From positions 32,425 to 96,424 of the forward strand of contig NZ_BDJE01000011.1 of the NCBI RefSeq assembly GCF_002117935.1: a stretch of DNA of 64,000 bases, given 5' to 3'. Source of the DNA: Nocardioides sp. PD653-B2 (GTDB taxonomy: Bacteria; Actinomycetota; Actinomycetes; Propionibacteriales; Nocardioidaceae). The notes under the pieces are model-generated. The model was not told the DNA's origin and made no database searches. It saw only the letters and a program-made list of their open reading frames with translations. Of the stretch, positions 17,131-24,999 are shown piece by piece (position 1 is the stretch's first letter; every line of letters starts with the position of its first letter). The position numbers were made by a program, and so were the translations under genes.

Positions 17131-17757
17131 TCAGCCGACCGCCTGGAGGCCGGTCGTCGCGGCCGCGAGTGCACTGACCCGGGTCCAGTCGTGCGAAGCG
17201 ACGGCGTCGGACGGGGTCAGCCAGGAGCCGCCCACGCACCCGACGTTCGGAAGCGCGAGATAGCTCGCCGCGTTCGCCTCGGTGACGCCGCCGGTGGGGC
17301 AGAACCGGGCCACGGGCACCGGGGCGTGCAGCGCCTTCAGGAACGCCGCGCCGCCCGCGGCCTCCGCCGGGAAGAACTTGAGCTCGCGGTAGCCGCTCTC
17401 GAGCAGCGCGAGCACCTCCGAGACCGTCGAGGCGCCGGGGAGGTGGGGCAGCCCGGTCTGCGTCATGGCGTCGAGGAGCCGGTCGGTGCTGCCGGGCGAG
17501 ACCAGGAACTGCGCGCCCGCCTCGGCGGCCTGGGCGGCCTGCTCGGGGCTCACGATGGTGCCCGCGCCGACCACGATCTCCGGGACCTCGGCCGCGATGC
17601 GCCGGATCGCCTCGAGCCCGACCGCGGTGCGCAGCGTGAGCTCGATGACGGGCACGCCGCCGTCGGCCAGTGCGCGGGCGACTCCCACTGCCTGGTCGGT
17701 GTCGTGGACGACGACCACGGGGATCACGGGACTGAGGCTCAGCAGGGACTCGATCAC
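17131..17757 (-). CDS. eda: 2-dehydro-3-deoxy-phosphogluconate (KDPG/KDPGal) aldolase
   Basis: This 208-residue class I aldolase of the Entner-Doudoroff type cleaves 2-keto-3-deoxy-6-phosphogluconate to pyruvate and glyceraldehyde 3-phosphate. Visible are the active-site Glu (E39, in IELTLRT), the GAGTI motif, the Schiff-base lysine K127 in ELKFFPAE and the phosphate loop CPTGGV. The GTG at 17757 is chosen as it fits the family's start; an upstream TTG adds six residues. No KDG kinase or dehydratase gene is nearby, so the substrate supply must come from elsewhere. Confidence 0.87.
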   Translation of the reverse strand: MIESLLSLSPVIPVVVVHDTDQAVGVARALADGGVPVIELTLRTAVGLEAIRRIAAEVPEIVVGAGTIVSPEQAAQAAEAGAQFLVSPGSTDRLLDAMTQTGLPHLPGASTVSEVLALLESGYRELKFFPAEAAGGAAFLKALHAPVPVARFCPTGGVTEANAASYLALPNVGCVGGSWLTPSDAVASHDWTRVSALAAATTGLQAVG

Positions 17758-17853
17758 GATGCAGAAGGCTAGCAACGCCGGCCGGCCCCTCGCGCGTCGT
17801 CTCAGGACCGTGACCCGTTGCCTGCGGCGTCGCGCCGGGCGACGACAGCTGAG

Positions 17854-18048
17854 TCAGTCCTGGCTGAGGGAGAGCGCGTGCACGGGGCAGGCCCAGACCG
17901 CGCGTTCGGCGGCTGCCTTCTGGTCCTCCGGCGGGGAGGCGTCCAGCACCTCGACGAAGTTCTCGTCGTTGATCGCGAACAGCCCGGGGGCCGCGGCGAC
18001 ACACTCGCCGTACGCCTCGCAGGCGTCGACGTCGGCTTCGATCATCAC
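17854..18048 (-). CDS. [3Fe-4S] ferredoxin
   Basis: This 64-residue acidic ferredoxin has three cysteine ligands, C10, C16 and C54 (followed by Pro). Tyr replaces the middle cysteine, the pattern of actinobacterial [3Fe-4S] ferredoxins that usually serve cytochrome P450s. No P450 is present here. Its start overlaps the hydrolase stop by 4 bases, and the desaturase-Rieske gene lies upstream, so it could feed electrons to that oxygenase. Confidence 0.88.
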   Translation of the reverse strand: MMIEADVDACEAYGECVAAAPGLFAINDENFVEVLDASPPEDQKAAAERAVWACPVHALSLSQD

Positions 18049-19019
18049 GGTGACGCGTCTCCCTCGGGGTGGGTCGGCTCCGCGCCGGCCAGGTGCTGCC
18101 GCACGTGCGCGGAGATCTCGTCGTACAGCTCGGAGGCCGCATCGAGTCGGCTCGTCATCCCGTAGAAGGCGTGGATCATCCCCGGGTAGCAGGTGTAGGT
18201 GACCGGGACGCCGTCCTCACGCAGCCGGTTCGCGTAGGCCTCGCCGTCGTCGCGCAGCACGTCGTACTCCGCCGTGACCACGAGTGCCGGGGGCAGCCCG
18301 GCGAGGCTCGCGGCCGCCATCGGCGCGGCGTACGGGTGGGTCCTGTCGTCGTCACGCCTCAGGTAGTGACCGGCGAACCACCGCATGTCGTCGGCCTCGA
18401 GCAGCAGGCCGGTCGCGTTGTCGCGCATGGACGGCGTCTCCACCCCGAACTGGGTCGGGACGTGCACGAGGATCTGGGCGGCGATCGACGGGCCGTCGAG
18501 GTCCCGGGCCTTGAGGCACACCGCGGCGGCCAGGGTGCCCCCGGCGCTGTCACCGATCACCCCCACTCGATCGGGGTCGATGCCCAGGTCCGCTGCGTTC
18601 TCCACCACCCACTGGGTCGCGGCGTAGGCGTCGTCGAACGGGACGGGGAACGGGTGCTCCGGGGCCTTCTGGTAGTTGACGGCGACGACCACGCAGCCGG
18701 TGCGGTTGGCCAGGGCCCGACTGGGAGTGTCGAAGATCGCGATGTTGCTGATCACGAAGCCGCTGCCGTGGAAGTAGACGAGCGCCGGTGCGGCGCCACC
18801 GGGCGCCGTCTCGGGCCGGTAGACCCGCACCGGCAGGTCCGCGGTGGGCCCCGGCACGAACCGGTGCTCGACCGAGGCCACCGGCTCCGGGCGACCGAAC
18901 AGGTCGAGGAACCCGTAGGCCCCGCGGCGCGCCTCGGCCACCGTCTGCTGGCTCAGCGGGCGCGCGTCAGGGGTGCTCAGCGACTCCAGGAGAGCGGCGG
19001 CTTGGGGATGCAGCGGCAT
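18045..19019 (-). CDS. alpha/beta hydrolase, hormone-sensitive-lipase (HSL) family esterase
   Basis: This 324-residue esterase has an oxyanion motif HGSGF (84-88; usually HGGGF), the nucleophile S158 in GDSAGG, D253 and H283. It would hydrolyse a short-chain or lactone ester in the cytoplasm. The ATG at 19019 is used; the frame extends 13 codons upstream into the desaturase gene. It sits 13 bases after the desaturase-Rieske gene and overlaps the ferredoxin gene, forming a tight three-gene operon. Confidence 0.88.
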   Translation of the reverse strand: MPLHPQAAALLESLSTPDARPLSQQTVAEARRGAYGFLDLFGRPEPVASVEHRFVPGPTADLPVRVYRPETAPGGAAPALVYFHGSGFVISNIAIFDTPSRALANRTGCVVVAVNYQKAPEHPFPVPFDDAYAATQWVVENAADLGIDPDRVGVIGDSAGGTLAAAVCLKARDLDGPSIAAQILVHVPTQFGVETPSMRDNATGLLLEADDMRWFAGHYLRRDDDRTHPYAAPMAAASLAGLPPALVVTAEYDVLRDDGEAYANRLREDGVPVTYTCYPGMIHAFYGMTSRLDAASELYDEISAHVRQHLAGAEPTHPEGDASP

Positions 19020-19032
19020 GGGTGGCTCTCCG

Positions 19033-20520
19033 TCAGGACGCGCCGGTCGCGGCGACATCGGGCCCCGGCCCGCGCAGCGCGACCAACAGTCGCCCGTCGA
19101 CCACGTCGACGGGGTAGGTGGCGAGGGGGATCCGGGCCGGCCGCCGCACGGGCTCGCCGGTCAGCACGTTGAAGCGGCCGTTGTGCTTGGGGCACTCGAT
19201 GATGCAGTCGTCGAGGTGTCCGGTCGAGAGATCGGCCTGGCCGTGGGTGCAGATGCCATCGGTGAGCGCGTAGGAGTTCCGCCTGGTGCGAAACAGCGCG
19301 TAGGTGTGGTCCCCGATGTCGATGCGGGTGACCTGTCCCGGCATCACCAGGTCGGCCGGGCCGAGATCGGTGCGGGACTCCAACCCGGCGGCGACGGCCA
19401 TGCTGGTCGCCAGGCTGCCGGAGGACGTCCTCGTGCCGTTGAGGCGGTACGCGGCGTCGTCGGGTACCTCGCGTCCGGGGATCTCCCAGTCCGGGTTGCG
19501 ACGCTGCATCCGCAGCGCCAGCACGATCTCCTTGTAGGCGGCGAACATGGAGGTCTTCGGCGCCGGGAGGTACTCCTTCACCTCCTCGTGCAAGGCCGGC
19601 AGTGCGTGATAGGGCACCGACGGGAAGAGGTGGTGCTCGAGGTGGTAGTTCATGTTGAGGTAGAGGAACCGGAAGACCGGGTTCATGTAGACGGTGCGGG
19701 TGCTGTAGCGGTGGTCGAGCACGTCCTCGTTGAGCCCGGCGTGCTGGGTGATGGCGAAGAACCACACCAGCCAGACGCCGTAGAACGACGGGAGACCCAC
19801 GAACAGGAGCGGGACGAGCGAGCCCGCCGCGATGCACCAGACCACGACGGCGCCGAGAATCAGTGCGAAGGCGCGGGCCTCGCGGACCACCCGCGGCAGC
19901 TCCTCCTCGGGCACGAACTCGCGGGTGTCCTCGTCGATCCTCCCGAGTGCGTGCTGACCGATCCGGAGCAGCATGCGAGGGCCGCTGATCAGGTTCAGGT
20001 AGTTCGGCAGCACCGAGCGGAACCGGAACGGCCGCGGGAAGCTGATCTCGGGGTCGCGGCCGACGATGATCGTGTCGGAGTGGTGGCGGACGTGCGACCA
20101 GCGCCACAGCGTCGGCTCCCGCAGCAGCATGAAGGAGGCGAGCGCGTAGACGACGTCGTTGGGCCAGCGCGTCCTGAAGGCGGTGCCGTGGCCGTTCTCG
20201 TGCCACCGCGGATCGGCGGCCCCGCCGTACAGCGCGCCGTATGCGGCGAACGCCGGGATCGCCCACCACGTGCCGAGGGCGAGGTAGGCCAGCAGCCCGG
20301 TCGCGACGAGCAGGAGCAACCAGAGCGTGGTGTCACGGATCGCGGGGCCGTTGCGCCGCGTCATGAGCTCACGGAGCCGCTCCGGCGCGATGGGCGGGCG
20401 ATACCACTCGGCATCGGTGAGCCCGAGCAGCACGGCTTGCTTGGATCGGGGGCCGGTCAGGCTGTAGTCACGGCCCACCGGCTCACCCGCACTGGCGATC
20501 GATGCCTGCCCAGTCTCCAT
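19033..20520 (-). CDS. fatty-acid-desaturase-like oxygenase fused to a Rieske ferredoxin domain (MocD-MocE-like)
   Basis: This 495-residue fusion has membrane helices and three His boxes in its N-terminal part: H107-x3-H111, HVRHH ending at 147 and YHLEHH ending at 297. This is the di-iron desaturase/hydroxylase pattern also seen in MocD of rhizopine catabolism. After about residue 390 follows a Rieske domain with CTH (424-426) and CPKH (443-446). The Rieske part probably supplies electrons within the same chain, as the separate MocE protein does in rhizobia. A ferredoxin reductase is absent. The substrate could be a methyl-ether or an aliphatic or fatty compound. Confidence 0.85.
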   Translation of the reverse strand: METGQASIASAGEPVGRDYSLTGPRSKQAVLLGLTDAEWYRPPIAPERLRELMTRRNGPAIRDTTLWLLLLVATGLLAYLALGTWWAIPAFAAYGALYGGAADPRWHENGHGTAFRTRWPNDVVYALASFMLLREPTLWRWSHVRHHSDTIIVGRDPEISFPRPFRFRSVLPNYLNLISGPRMLLRIGQHALGRIDEDTREFVPEEELPRVVREARAFALILGAVVVWCIAAGSLVPLLFVGLPSFYGVWLVWFFAITQHAGLNEDVLDHRYSTRTVYMNPVFRFLYLNMNYHLEHHLFPSVPYHALPALHEEVKEYLPAPKTSMFAAYKEIVLALRMQRRNPDWEIPGREVPDDAAYRLNGTRTSSGSLATSMAVAAGLESRTDLGPADLVMPGQVTRIDIGDHTYALFRTRRNSYALTDGICTHGQADLSTGHLDDCIIECPKHNGRFNVLTGEPVRRPARIPLATYPVDVVDGRLLVALRGPGPDVAATGAS

Positions 20521-20573
20521 CGACGCTCCTGGTGAGTGGTGACGCCAGCCGTGATATCAGTCGGCGGCGATCG

Positions 20574-20603
20574 AAGATATGCTGGCGACAAACATAATGT
20601 CAA
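20574..20603 (-). promoter_or_regulatory. candidate promoter and operator for the desaturase-Rieske operon
   Basis: On the minus strand TTGACA (20603-20598) and TATCTT (20579-20574) are 18 bases apart, about 50 bases before the start codon. The -35 overlaps an imperfect palindrome at 20587-20601 (GACA, 7 bases, TGTC), and a perfect TGATATCA lies at 20552-20559 in the leader. These are plausible repressor sites. Confidence 0.5.
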
Positions 20604-20623
20604 CGACCAGGATGCCGGCGCGA

Positions 20624-20646
20624 GACGGACGCGCTGCGCGTCCGTC
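20624..20646 (-). terminator. hairpin terminator after the lipoprotein gene
   Basis: GACGGACGCGC (20624-20634) and its exact complement (20636-20646) flank a single base, so about 10 pairs can form around a 3-base loop. It lies 52 bases past the lipoprotein stop, reading leftward, and just before the desaturase promoter. It has no T-tract, as is common in high-GC actinobacteria. Confidence 0.6.
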
Positions 20647-20697
20647 GCGGCGGTCCGGCCGGGGGAGTTCAGCCCCCTGAATCCCTGATCGCTGTCG

Positions 20698-21294
20698 TCA
20701 GTCCTTCCACCGGAAGGACGCGATCACGGAGTCCACGATCTCGCGACGCTCCGCGGCCGTGTAGTCGTTGAGGCTGAAGCTGATGCTGATCGCGCGCCCG
20801 TGGGAGCCGGTCCCGACCTCCTCGTACGGTCCGCGGACCGGTGCCGTCCCGGCGATGTGGTACGCCGGCACGCCGTCGAGCTCGACGTCCGGCTTCCGGG
20901 TGAGCTTCGAGCCGGGAAGCTGGGCCATGGAGTCACGGGCCCGGTCGTCGAGGGAGTACCCCGACGCGCCGGCCAGGTCCACGATGGTGATGAGCTGGAT
21001 GCCGGTGCTCTTCCGGGGGCTCCCGCTGTAGGTGTTCGGGTACCCGTTCTTGTTGTCCTTCCACCCGTCGGGCAGGTTGACGGTGGCCGACCCGGTGTCG
21101 AACAGCAGGCCCGAGGCCGCGGTCACCGAGGGCTCGGTCGACTCGCTGGGGGACGTGGAGTCGCTCGGCGAGGGCGACGTCGAGGCGGTGGGCGCCGGCG
21201 TCGGATCGTCGGGATCGTCGCCCGAGCAGGCGCCGAGGGAGAGGGCGAGCAGGGCGACCGCGCCGGCCGTCAGCTGGGTCGTGCGACGCACCAT
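20698..21294 (-). CDS. predicted secreted lipoprotein of unknown function
   Basis: This 198-residue protein has a lipoprotein signal: charged MVRRT, a hydrophobic core, then LGAC with C23 as the lipidated cysteine. A Ser/Thr/Pro/Glu-rich linker (about 30-58) leads to a C-terminal domain of about 135 residues that I do not recognise. AGGAGG is only 2 bases from the ATG at 21294, so the GTG at 21291 may be the true start. It stands alone between the desaturase operon and the divergent type VII-like pair. Confidence 0.75.
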   Translation of the reverse strand: MVRRTTQLTAGAVALLALSLGACSGDDPDDPTPAPTASTSPSPSDSTSPSESTEPSVTAASGLLFDTGSATVNLPDGWKDNKNGYPNTYSGSPRKSTGIQLITIVDLAGASGYSLDDRARDSMAQLPGSKLTRKPDVELDGVPAYHIAGTAPVRGPYEEVGTGSHGRAISISFSLNDYTAAERREIVDSVIASFRWKD

Positions 21295-21405
21295 TTCCTC
21301 CTGGGTCGAAACTCGAGCGGCCAGATTGTTTTCGGAGGCCGTGACCGCGGGTATGCCCCCATCGTCGACTAGTTAGTCATGACTCGGGACGGGGGAGACA
21401 CAGCA

Positions 21406-21822
21406 ATGACCATCTTCAACCTCGGCGACGCGATCGAGTCGGTCGCGGAGCTGATCTACGACGAGGCGATCCTCGCCGAGATCAAGGCGGCGCTGCAGGC
21501 GGCAGCCGACGACCTCGAGAAGGGCAAGCACCTTCCGGACCCGCCGCCCGCCTCCTACGGCAACTCCCCGGCCGCGGCCGACCTGGCGGCCAACGCGGCC
21601 CTGGCCCGCCAGGTGGTGATGGACGCGATCACCGACATGGCCGTCGGTCTCCAGGGCTACCGTGCCGTGGTCGACGACTTCCACGCCCGGGCCGAGGGCG
21701 TGACCGAGACCAGCGTCGCCGACTCCCGCCAGATCCAGGCAGCGGCCGAGTGCGTCGGCGGCAACCACTTCAAGGAGCCCGCACAGTGCGGCCTCCCGAG
21801 CGACACCGGGAGTGATGTCTGA
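21406..21822 (+). CDS. small helical protein, candidate type VII secretion-associated protein
   Basis: This 138-residue, mostly alpha-helical protein has no signal peptide. The ATG at 21406 follows GGGGGAGA at good spacing, better than the upstream ATG at 21379. Its size, helical content and 1-base overlap with a glycine-rich partner resemble ESX/WXG100-type pairs, but I see no clear WxG motif. The assignment therefore rests on context. The function is unknown. Confidence 0.6.
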   Translation: MTIFNLGDAIESVAELIYDEAILAEIKAALQAAADDLEKGKHLPDPPPASYGNSPAAADLAANAALARQVVMDAITDMAVGLQGYRAVVDDFHARAEGVTETSVADSRQIQAAAECVGGNHFKEPAQCGLPSDTGSDV

Positions 21823-23156
21823 TGGTGAAGGGTCCCCGCCAGTCGGAGCTCGACCAGTACGTCGCCACCGTCGTGCCCACCCACCTGGGTGACGCCTCGT
21901 CCGCGTGGCTGGCCGGTCAGACGGCCCTGAACAAGATCGCCTACGAGCTCGAGCGGCGAGTGCCGACGATCCACGAACGGTTCAAGGGCGCGACGGCGCA
22001 GCAGACGGCGGCGGCGTTCACGAAGTCGGCCGGGGCGATGCAGAGCAAGGCCATCGAGATGGGGAAGGGCGCCGAGGCGCTGGCGACGGCCGCGACCGCG
22101 CTGAAGACCGCCCACGACAAGAGCGTGTCGATGGGCGAGGGCGGTTCCTTCCCGACCAAGAAGCAGACCTCCCCGGGTGGCAACTCCGAGGAGGAGGTCC
22201 AGAACCAGAAGGACTACGACACCGCGGTCGGGCAGTACTGGGCGGACTACCACAGGCGCGAGACCGAGTCGGCCACGGCCATCAAGGACATGGAGACCGC
22301 GCTCGAGCACTCGTCGGGCCAGATGCAGAAGATCCACGGCCAGCCCACCCCGCGTCCCCACGATGGCGGAGGCGGCGGTGGCGGCGGTGGCGGCGGCCAC
22401 CAGAGCCCGCACCTCCCGCAGGGTCCCGGATCCAGCGATGGCGGCGGTGGCGGCACCGGTGGCGGCGGCGTCGGCGGTGGCGGCGGCACCGGCGGTGGCG
22501 GGAACGGCGGTGGCGGGAACGGCGGCACCGGCGGCGGCGGCACGGGTGGCGGGACCGGTGGCGGCGGCACGGGCGGCACTGACGACGGCGGTAACCCCAG
22601 CGGGGGCACGATCGGTACGGTCGGCGGCGGCACCGGGACGCTCGGCGGTGGTGGGACCGGCGTCGGCTCGGGCGGCTCGCTCGGCACCTCGCTCGGCGCC
22701 GGCGGCGCCCTCGGCGGCGGTGTGCTCGCCGGAGGCTTCGCGGCCGGAGGCCTCAAGGGTGTCCTCGGCGGTCTGACCGGTGGCACGGCCATCGCGCCCG
22801 GTGCGCCGGGCGGCACGGCCAACGCGGCGACCCGCGGCATCGGTGCCACGTCTCGAGCCGGCGCGGCCGGCACCCTCGGTCAGGCCAGGACCTCGACCTC
22901 GACCACCGCCGCCGGCGCGGGCGCCGGCCGTGCGGCCGGCGGTGCGGGCTCGACGGCGGGTCGCCCGGCGGGGACCCGCGGCGGTGCGTCCGGCGGACGC
23001 TCGGCCGGGAAGGCCGGGGGCCGCGGCGCCGGGTCGGCGGCCGGCGGCAACGGCCGCGGCAACAGCAAGGACAAGCGCAAGAAGGGTGACGCGTTCGAGG
23101 ACATCGAGTCCGACTGGATCGACGACGAGGACGTCGCGCCCGGCGTGCTCGACTGA
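21822..23156 (+). CDS. large glycine-rich protein with helical N-terminal domain (type VII/PPE-like secreted protein)
   Basis: This 444-residue protein has an N-terminal helical domain of about 175 residues that resembles WXG/PPE-like effector heads. It includes a YWADYHRRE stretch near 140. About 80 residues of almost pure Gly with scattered Ser/Thr follow (about 180-262), then Gly/Ala/Thr-rich and Arg/Lys-rich tails ending in an acidic segment. There is no signal peptide. The gene overlaps the preceding one by 1 base. It may be a secreted or cell-surface protein exported by a type VII system encoded elsewhere. Confidence 0.65.
   Translation: MVKGPRQSELDQYVATVVPTHLGDASSAWLAGQTALNKIAYELERRVPTIHERFKGATAQQTAAAFTKSAGAMQSKAIEMGKGAEALATAATALKTAHDKSVSMGEGGSFPTKKQTSPGGNSEEEVQNQKDYDTAVGQYWADYHRRETESATAIKDMETALEHSSGQMQKIHGQPTPRPHDGGGGGGGGGGGHQSPHLPQGPGSSDGGGGGTGGGGVGGGGGTGGGGNGGGGNGGTGGGGTGGGTGGGGTGGTDDGGNPSGGTIGTVGGGTGTLGGGGTGVGSGGSLGTSLGAGGALGGGVLAGGFAAGGLKGVLGGLTGGTAIAPGAPGGTANAATRGIGATSRAGAAGTLGQARTSTSTTAAGAGAGRAAGGAGSTAGRPAGTRGGASGGRSAGKAGGRGAGSAAGGNGRGNSKDKRKKGDAFEDIESDWIDDEDVAPGVLD
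22363..22600 (+). repeat. in-frame low-complexity GGYGGC tract encoding polyglycine
   Basis: About 240 bases made largely of GGT/GGC/GGA glycine codons with interspersed ACC and AGC, inside the glycine-rich gene. It is an expandable coding tract, not an intergenic repeat, and would be prone to length variation and assembly error. Confidence 0.8.
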
Positions 23157-23208
23157 CCGAGGACGCCGCCGCACCTCGCCCTCGGGCGACAGGCGGCCCG
23201 TGTCGGGG

Positions 23209-23790
23209 TCAGCGGGTGATCGCCGGGACCTGTCGCGGCTCGCCGTGGTGGAACAGGTCGGCGAGCTGGTCCGTCGTCCAGGTCGGCGACAGCAGGGCGA
23301 ACAGGTGCCCGCCGTTGCGCGTCGGTGCCTCGACCCAGAGCGCGGTGTCCCCCGAGGTCGGGTCGGTGCCGACCCAGGCCCGGGCCGGCGCCGGTGCGTC
23401 GAGGGGCCTCGCGTCGGCCGGCACCTCGCCCGGGTTCATCACGGCGTAGAGGTCGTCCGCGAGCTGCTCGCCGACCGCGTGCTGGTAGGTGTAGGTGTAG
23501 CCCGCGATCTCGATCGTGTCGGTGACCAGGCGCGGCGTGGCTGCGGCGCCGGGACTCGTGCCGGTGCCGGAGCTCGGACCGGCGATGGTGGTGCCGGGAC
23601 CGACCGGGTCGTCGGCGTTCGTGGCGGCGACCGCGACCAGCACGCCGGCGACGGCGGCGGTGGCGGCGATCGGCAGGGCCACGGCGCCGGTACGGCGCAG
23701 GGTCGGCACCCGTCCGGCGTACTCCAGGTCGCCGGCCTCCTCGCGGAAGGCACTGCCCAGCTGGCGGGTCAGGTCGTCATCGGTCAACAT
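23209..23790 (-). CDS. single-pass membrane protein partner of the SigE-family sigma factor (putative anti-sigma or regulator)
   Basis: This 193-residue protein has a short cytoplasmic N-terminus (about 35 residues), one membrane segment near 36-57, a Gly/Ser/Pro linker and an extracytoplasmic domain. It overlaps the end of the upstream sigma factor gene by 14 bases, the usual arrangement of a sigma factor and its membrane-bound regulator. No zinc-binding anti-sigma motif (HxxxCxxC) is present, so a direct anti-sigma function is uncertain. Confidence 0.6.
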   Translation of the reverse strand: MLTDDDLTRQLGSAFREEAGDLEYAGRVPTLRRTGAVALPIAATAAVAGVLVAVAATNADDPVGPGTTIAGPSSGTGTSPGAAATPRLVTDTIEIAGYTYTYQHAVGEQLADDLYAVMNPGEVPADARPLDAPAPARAWVGTDPTSGDTALWVEAPTRNGGHLFALLSPTWTTDQLADLFHHGEPRQVPAITR

Positions 23791-24283
23791 CGGCGATCTC
23801 CTTCTCGGGGGCGAGCGCGGCCCGGAGGTTCTCCAGGGCGCGCGAGGTCTGTGACTTCACGGTGCCGGTGCTGCAGCCGAGCGCGGCCGCGGTCTCCTCG
23901 ACCGTGAGGTCGTCGAAGTACCGCAGCACGAGGACGGCGCGCTGTCCCGGGGCGAGCCGTCGCGCGGCGCGCATCAGCTCGTCGCGGTCGAGCAGCCCGT
24001 CGGACACCGGGATCGAGAAGTCGCTCTCGATGGGCGCCTCGCTCGGCCGTCGGCCGAGCTGGCGCCACCGGTCCTTGGCGAGGTTGACCACCACCCGACG
24101 CGCGTACGCCTCGGGTTGCCGGCGTGCCGACCCCCACCGTCGTGCCGTGCGGAGCAGGGCCGTCTGGACGAGGTCCTCGGCGTGGCCGCGGTCGCCGCAC
24201 AGCAGGTACGCCGTGCGGACCAACCGACCCGAGGACGCTCGGACGAACTCGTCGAAGGCGCGCTTGTCGCGGCGCGGGATCAC
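23777..24283 (-). CDS. SigE-family (Streptomyces-type) ECF RNA polymerase sigma factor
   Basis: This 168-residue sigma factor contains region 2 (YLLCGDRGHAEDLVQTAL, followed by ARRVVVNLAKDRWR) and region 4 (LAPGQRAVLVLRYFDDLTVEE, then ALGCSTGTVKSQTSRAL). That is the arrangement of the small SigE-family factors common in actinobacteria. The GTG at 24283 follows GGCGGGGAC; the frame is open a further 22 codons upstream. It would direct polymerase to a small stress or envelope regulon under control of its membrane partner. Confidence 0.87.
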   Translation of the reverse strand: MIPRRDKRAFDEFVRASSGRLVRTAYLLCGDRGHAEDLVQTALLRTARRWGSARRQPEAYARRVVVNLAKDRWRQLGRRPSEAPIESDFSIPVSDGLLDRDELMRAARRLAPGQRAVLVLRYFDDLTVEETAAALGCSTGTVKSQTSRALENLRAALAPEKEIADVDR

Positions 24284-24373
24284 CGGGTGTCCCCGCCGTT
24301 CCGTGTCATCACACCTGTCAAACTCCGACCCGCCTGCGCGGGTTGTCACGCGCCCCGGAGATGGGGAGGAAGC

Positions 24374-24841
24374 TCAGCGGCGGCCGATCGCCTGACCGAC
24401 CAGGTCGGCCATGTCCTCGGCGGTGCGGACCCGGAGGAGCTCGTCGACGAACGAGTACTTCACGCAGGCGGTGGCGATCTTGGAGAGCACCTGCAGGTAG
24501 CCGGCCGGGTCGTCGCCGAGCCCGGCGATGAGCAGGACCAGGCGCACCGGGTCGGTGTCGGCGCGGAACGCCGCGGGCTCGGGCAGCCGGGCCACGGCGA
24601 CGGACGGCGCCGTCACGACCACGCTGCGCGCGTGGGGGAGGGCGATCCCGCCGGGGAGCACGGTGGGGCCCAGGGCCTCGCGGGCCAGGACCGCCTCCAC
24701 GAACACGTCGACGTCGTCGACCCGTCCGGCGTCGGCGAGCAGCCCGGTGAGGGCTCGGACGATCTGGGTGCTGTCATCGCCCAGGGCGACGTCGAGGCTG
24801 ACGATCTGGGACGTGACGATGGGGGCCGGCGAGTCGGTCAT
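24374..24841 (-). CDS. orphan PTS EIIA domain protein (fructose/PtsN type)
   Basis: This 155-residue single-domain protein has the fructose/mannitol-type EIIA fold. The phosphorylatable histidine is H70 in GIALPHARS, and DPVRLVLLIAGL matches the family core. The ATG at 24841 is selected because family homology begins there. No IIB, IIC, HPr or EI gene is in the window, so it may be regulatory (PtsN-like) or complete a transporter encoded elsewhere. Confidence 0.85.
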   Translation of the reverse strand: MTDSPAPIVTSQIVSLDVALGDDSTQIVRALTGLLADAGRVDDVDVFVEAVLAREALGPTVLPGGIALPHARSVVVTAPSVAVARLPEPAAFRADTDPVRLVLLIAGLGDDPAGYLQVLSKIATACVKYSFVDELLRVRTAEDMADLVGQAIGRR

Positions 24842-24925
24842 GGCTCTATTCGACTCCACCCGGTCCGCGACGGCGAGACCGGGTCGCCTCCACGTCGGAC
24901 CTCGGTCCCTCCAGCCGCCTCCGAC

Positions 24926-24942
24926 GGCGCCTCCCAGGCGCC
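24926..24942 (-). terminator. hairpin after the SnoaL-like gene
   Basis: GGCGCCT (24926-24932) and AGGCGCC (24936-24942) pair around a CCC loop. It lies 58 bases past the stop of the leftward SnoaL-like gene and before the PTS gene, so it could end that transcript. The rest of the 158-base gap shows nothing else I recognise. Confidence 0.45.
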
Positions 24943-24999
24943 AGGTCTCGCGGCTCACGGTGCTCCTCACGACGGGTGTCGCAGGCGGCGCGTCGCCGG

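Noticed and set aside
22363..22600. Short-period repeat that could be mistaken for a CRISPR array or satellite
   Set aside because: It is a glycine-codon tract inside an intact gene, with no spacers and no cas genes nearby.
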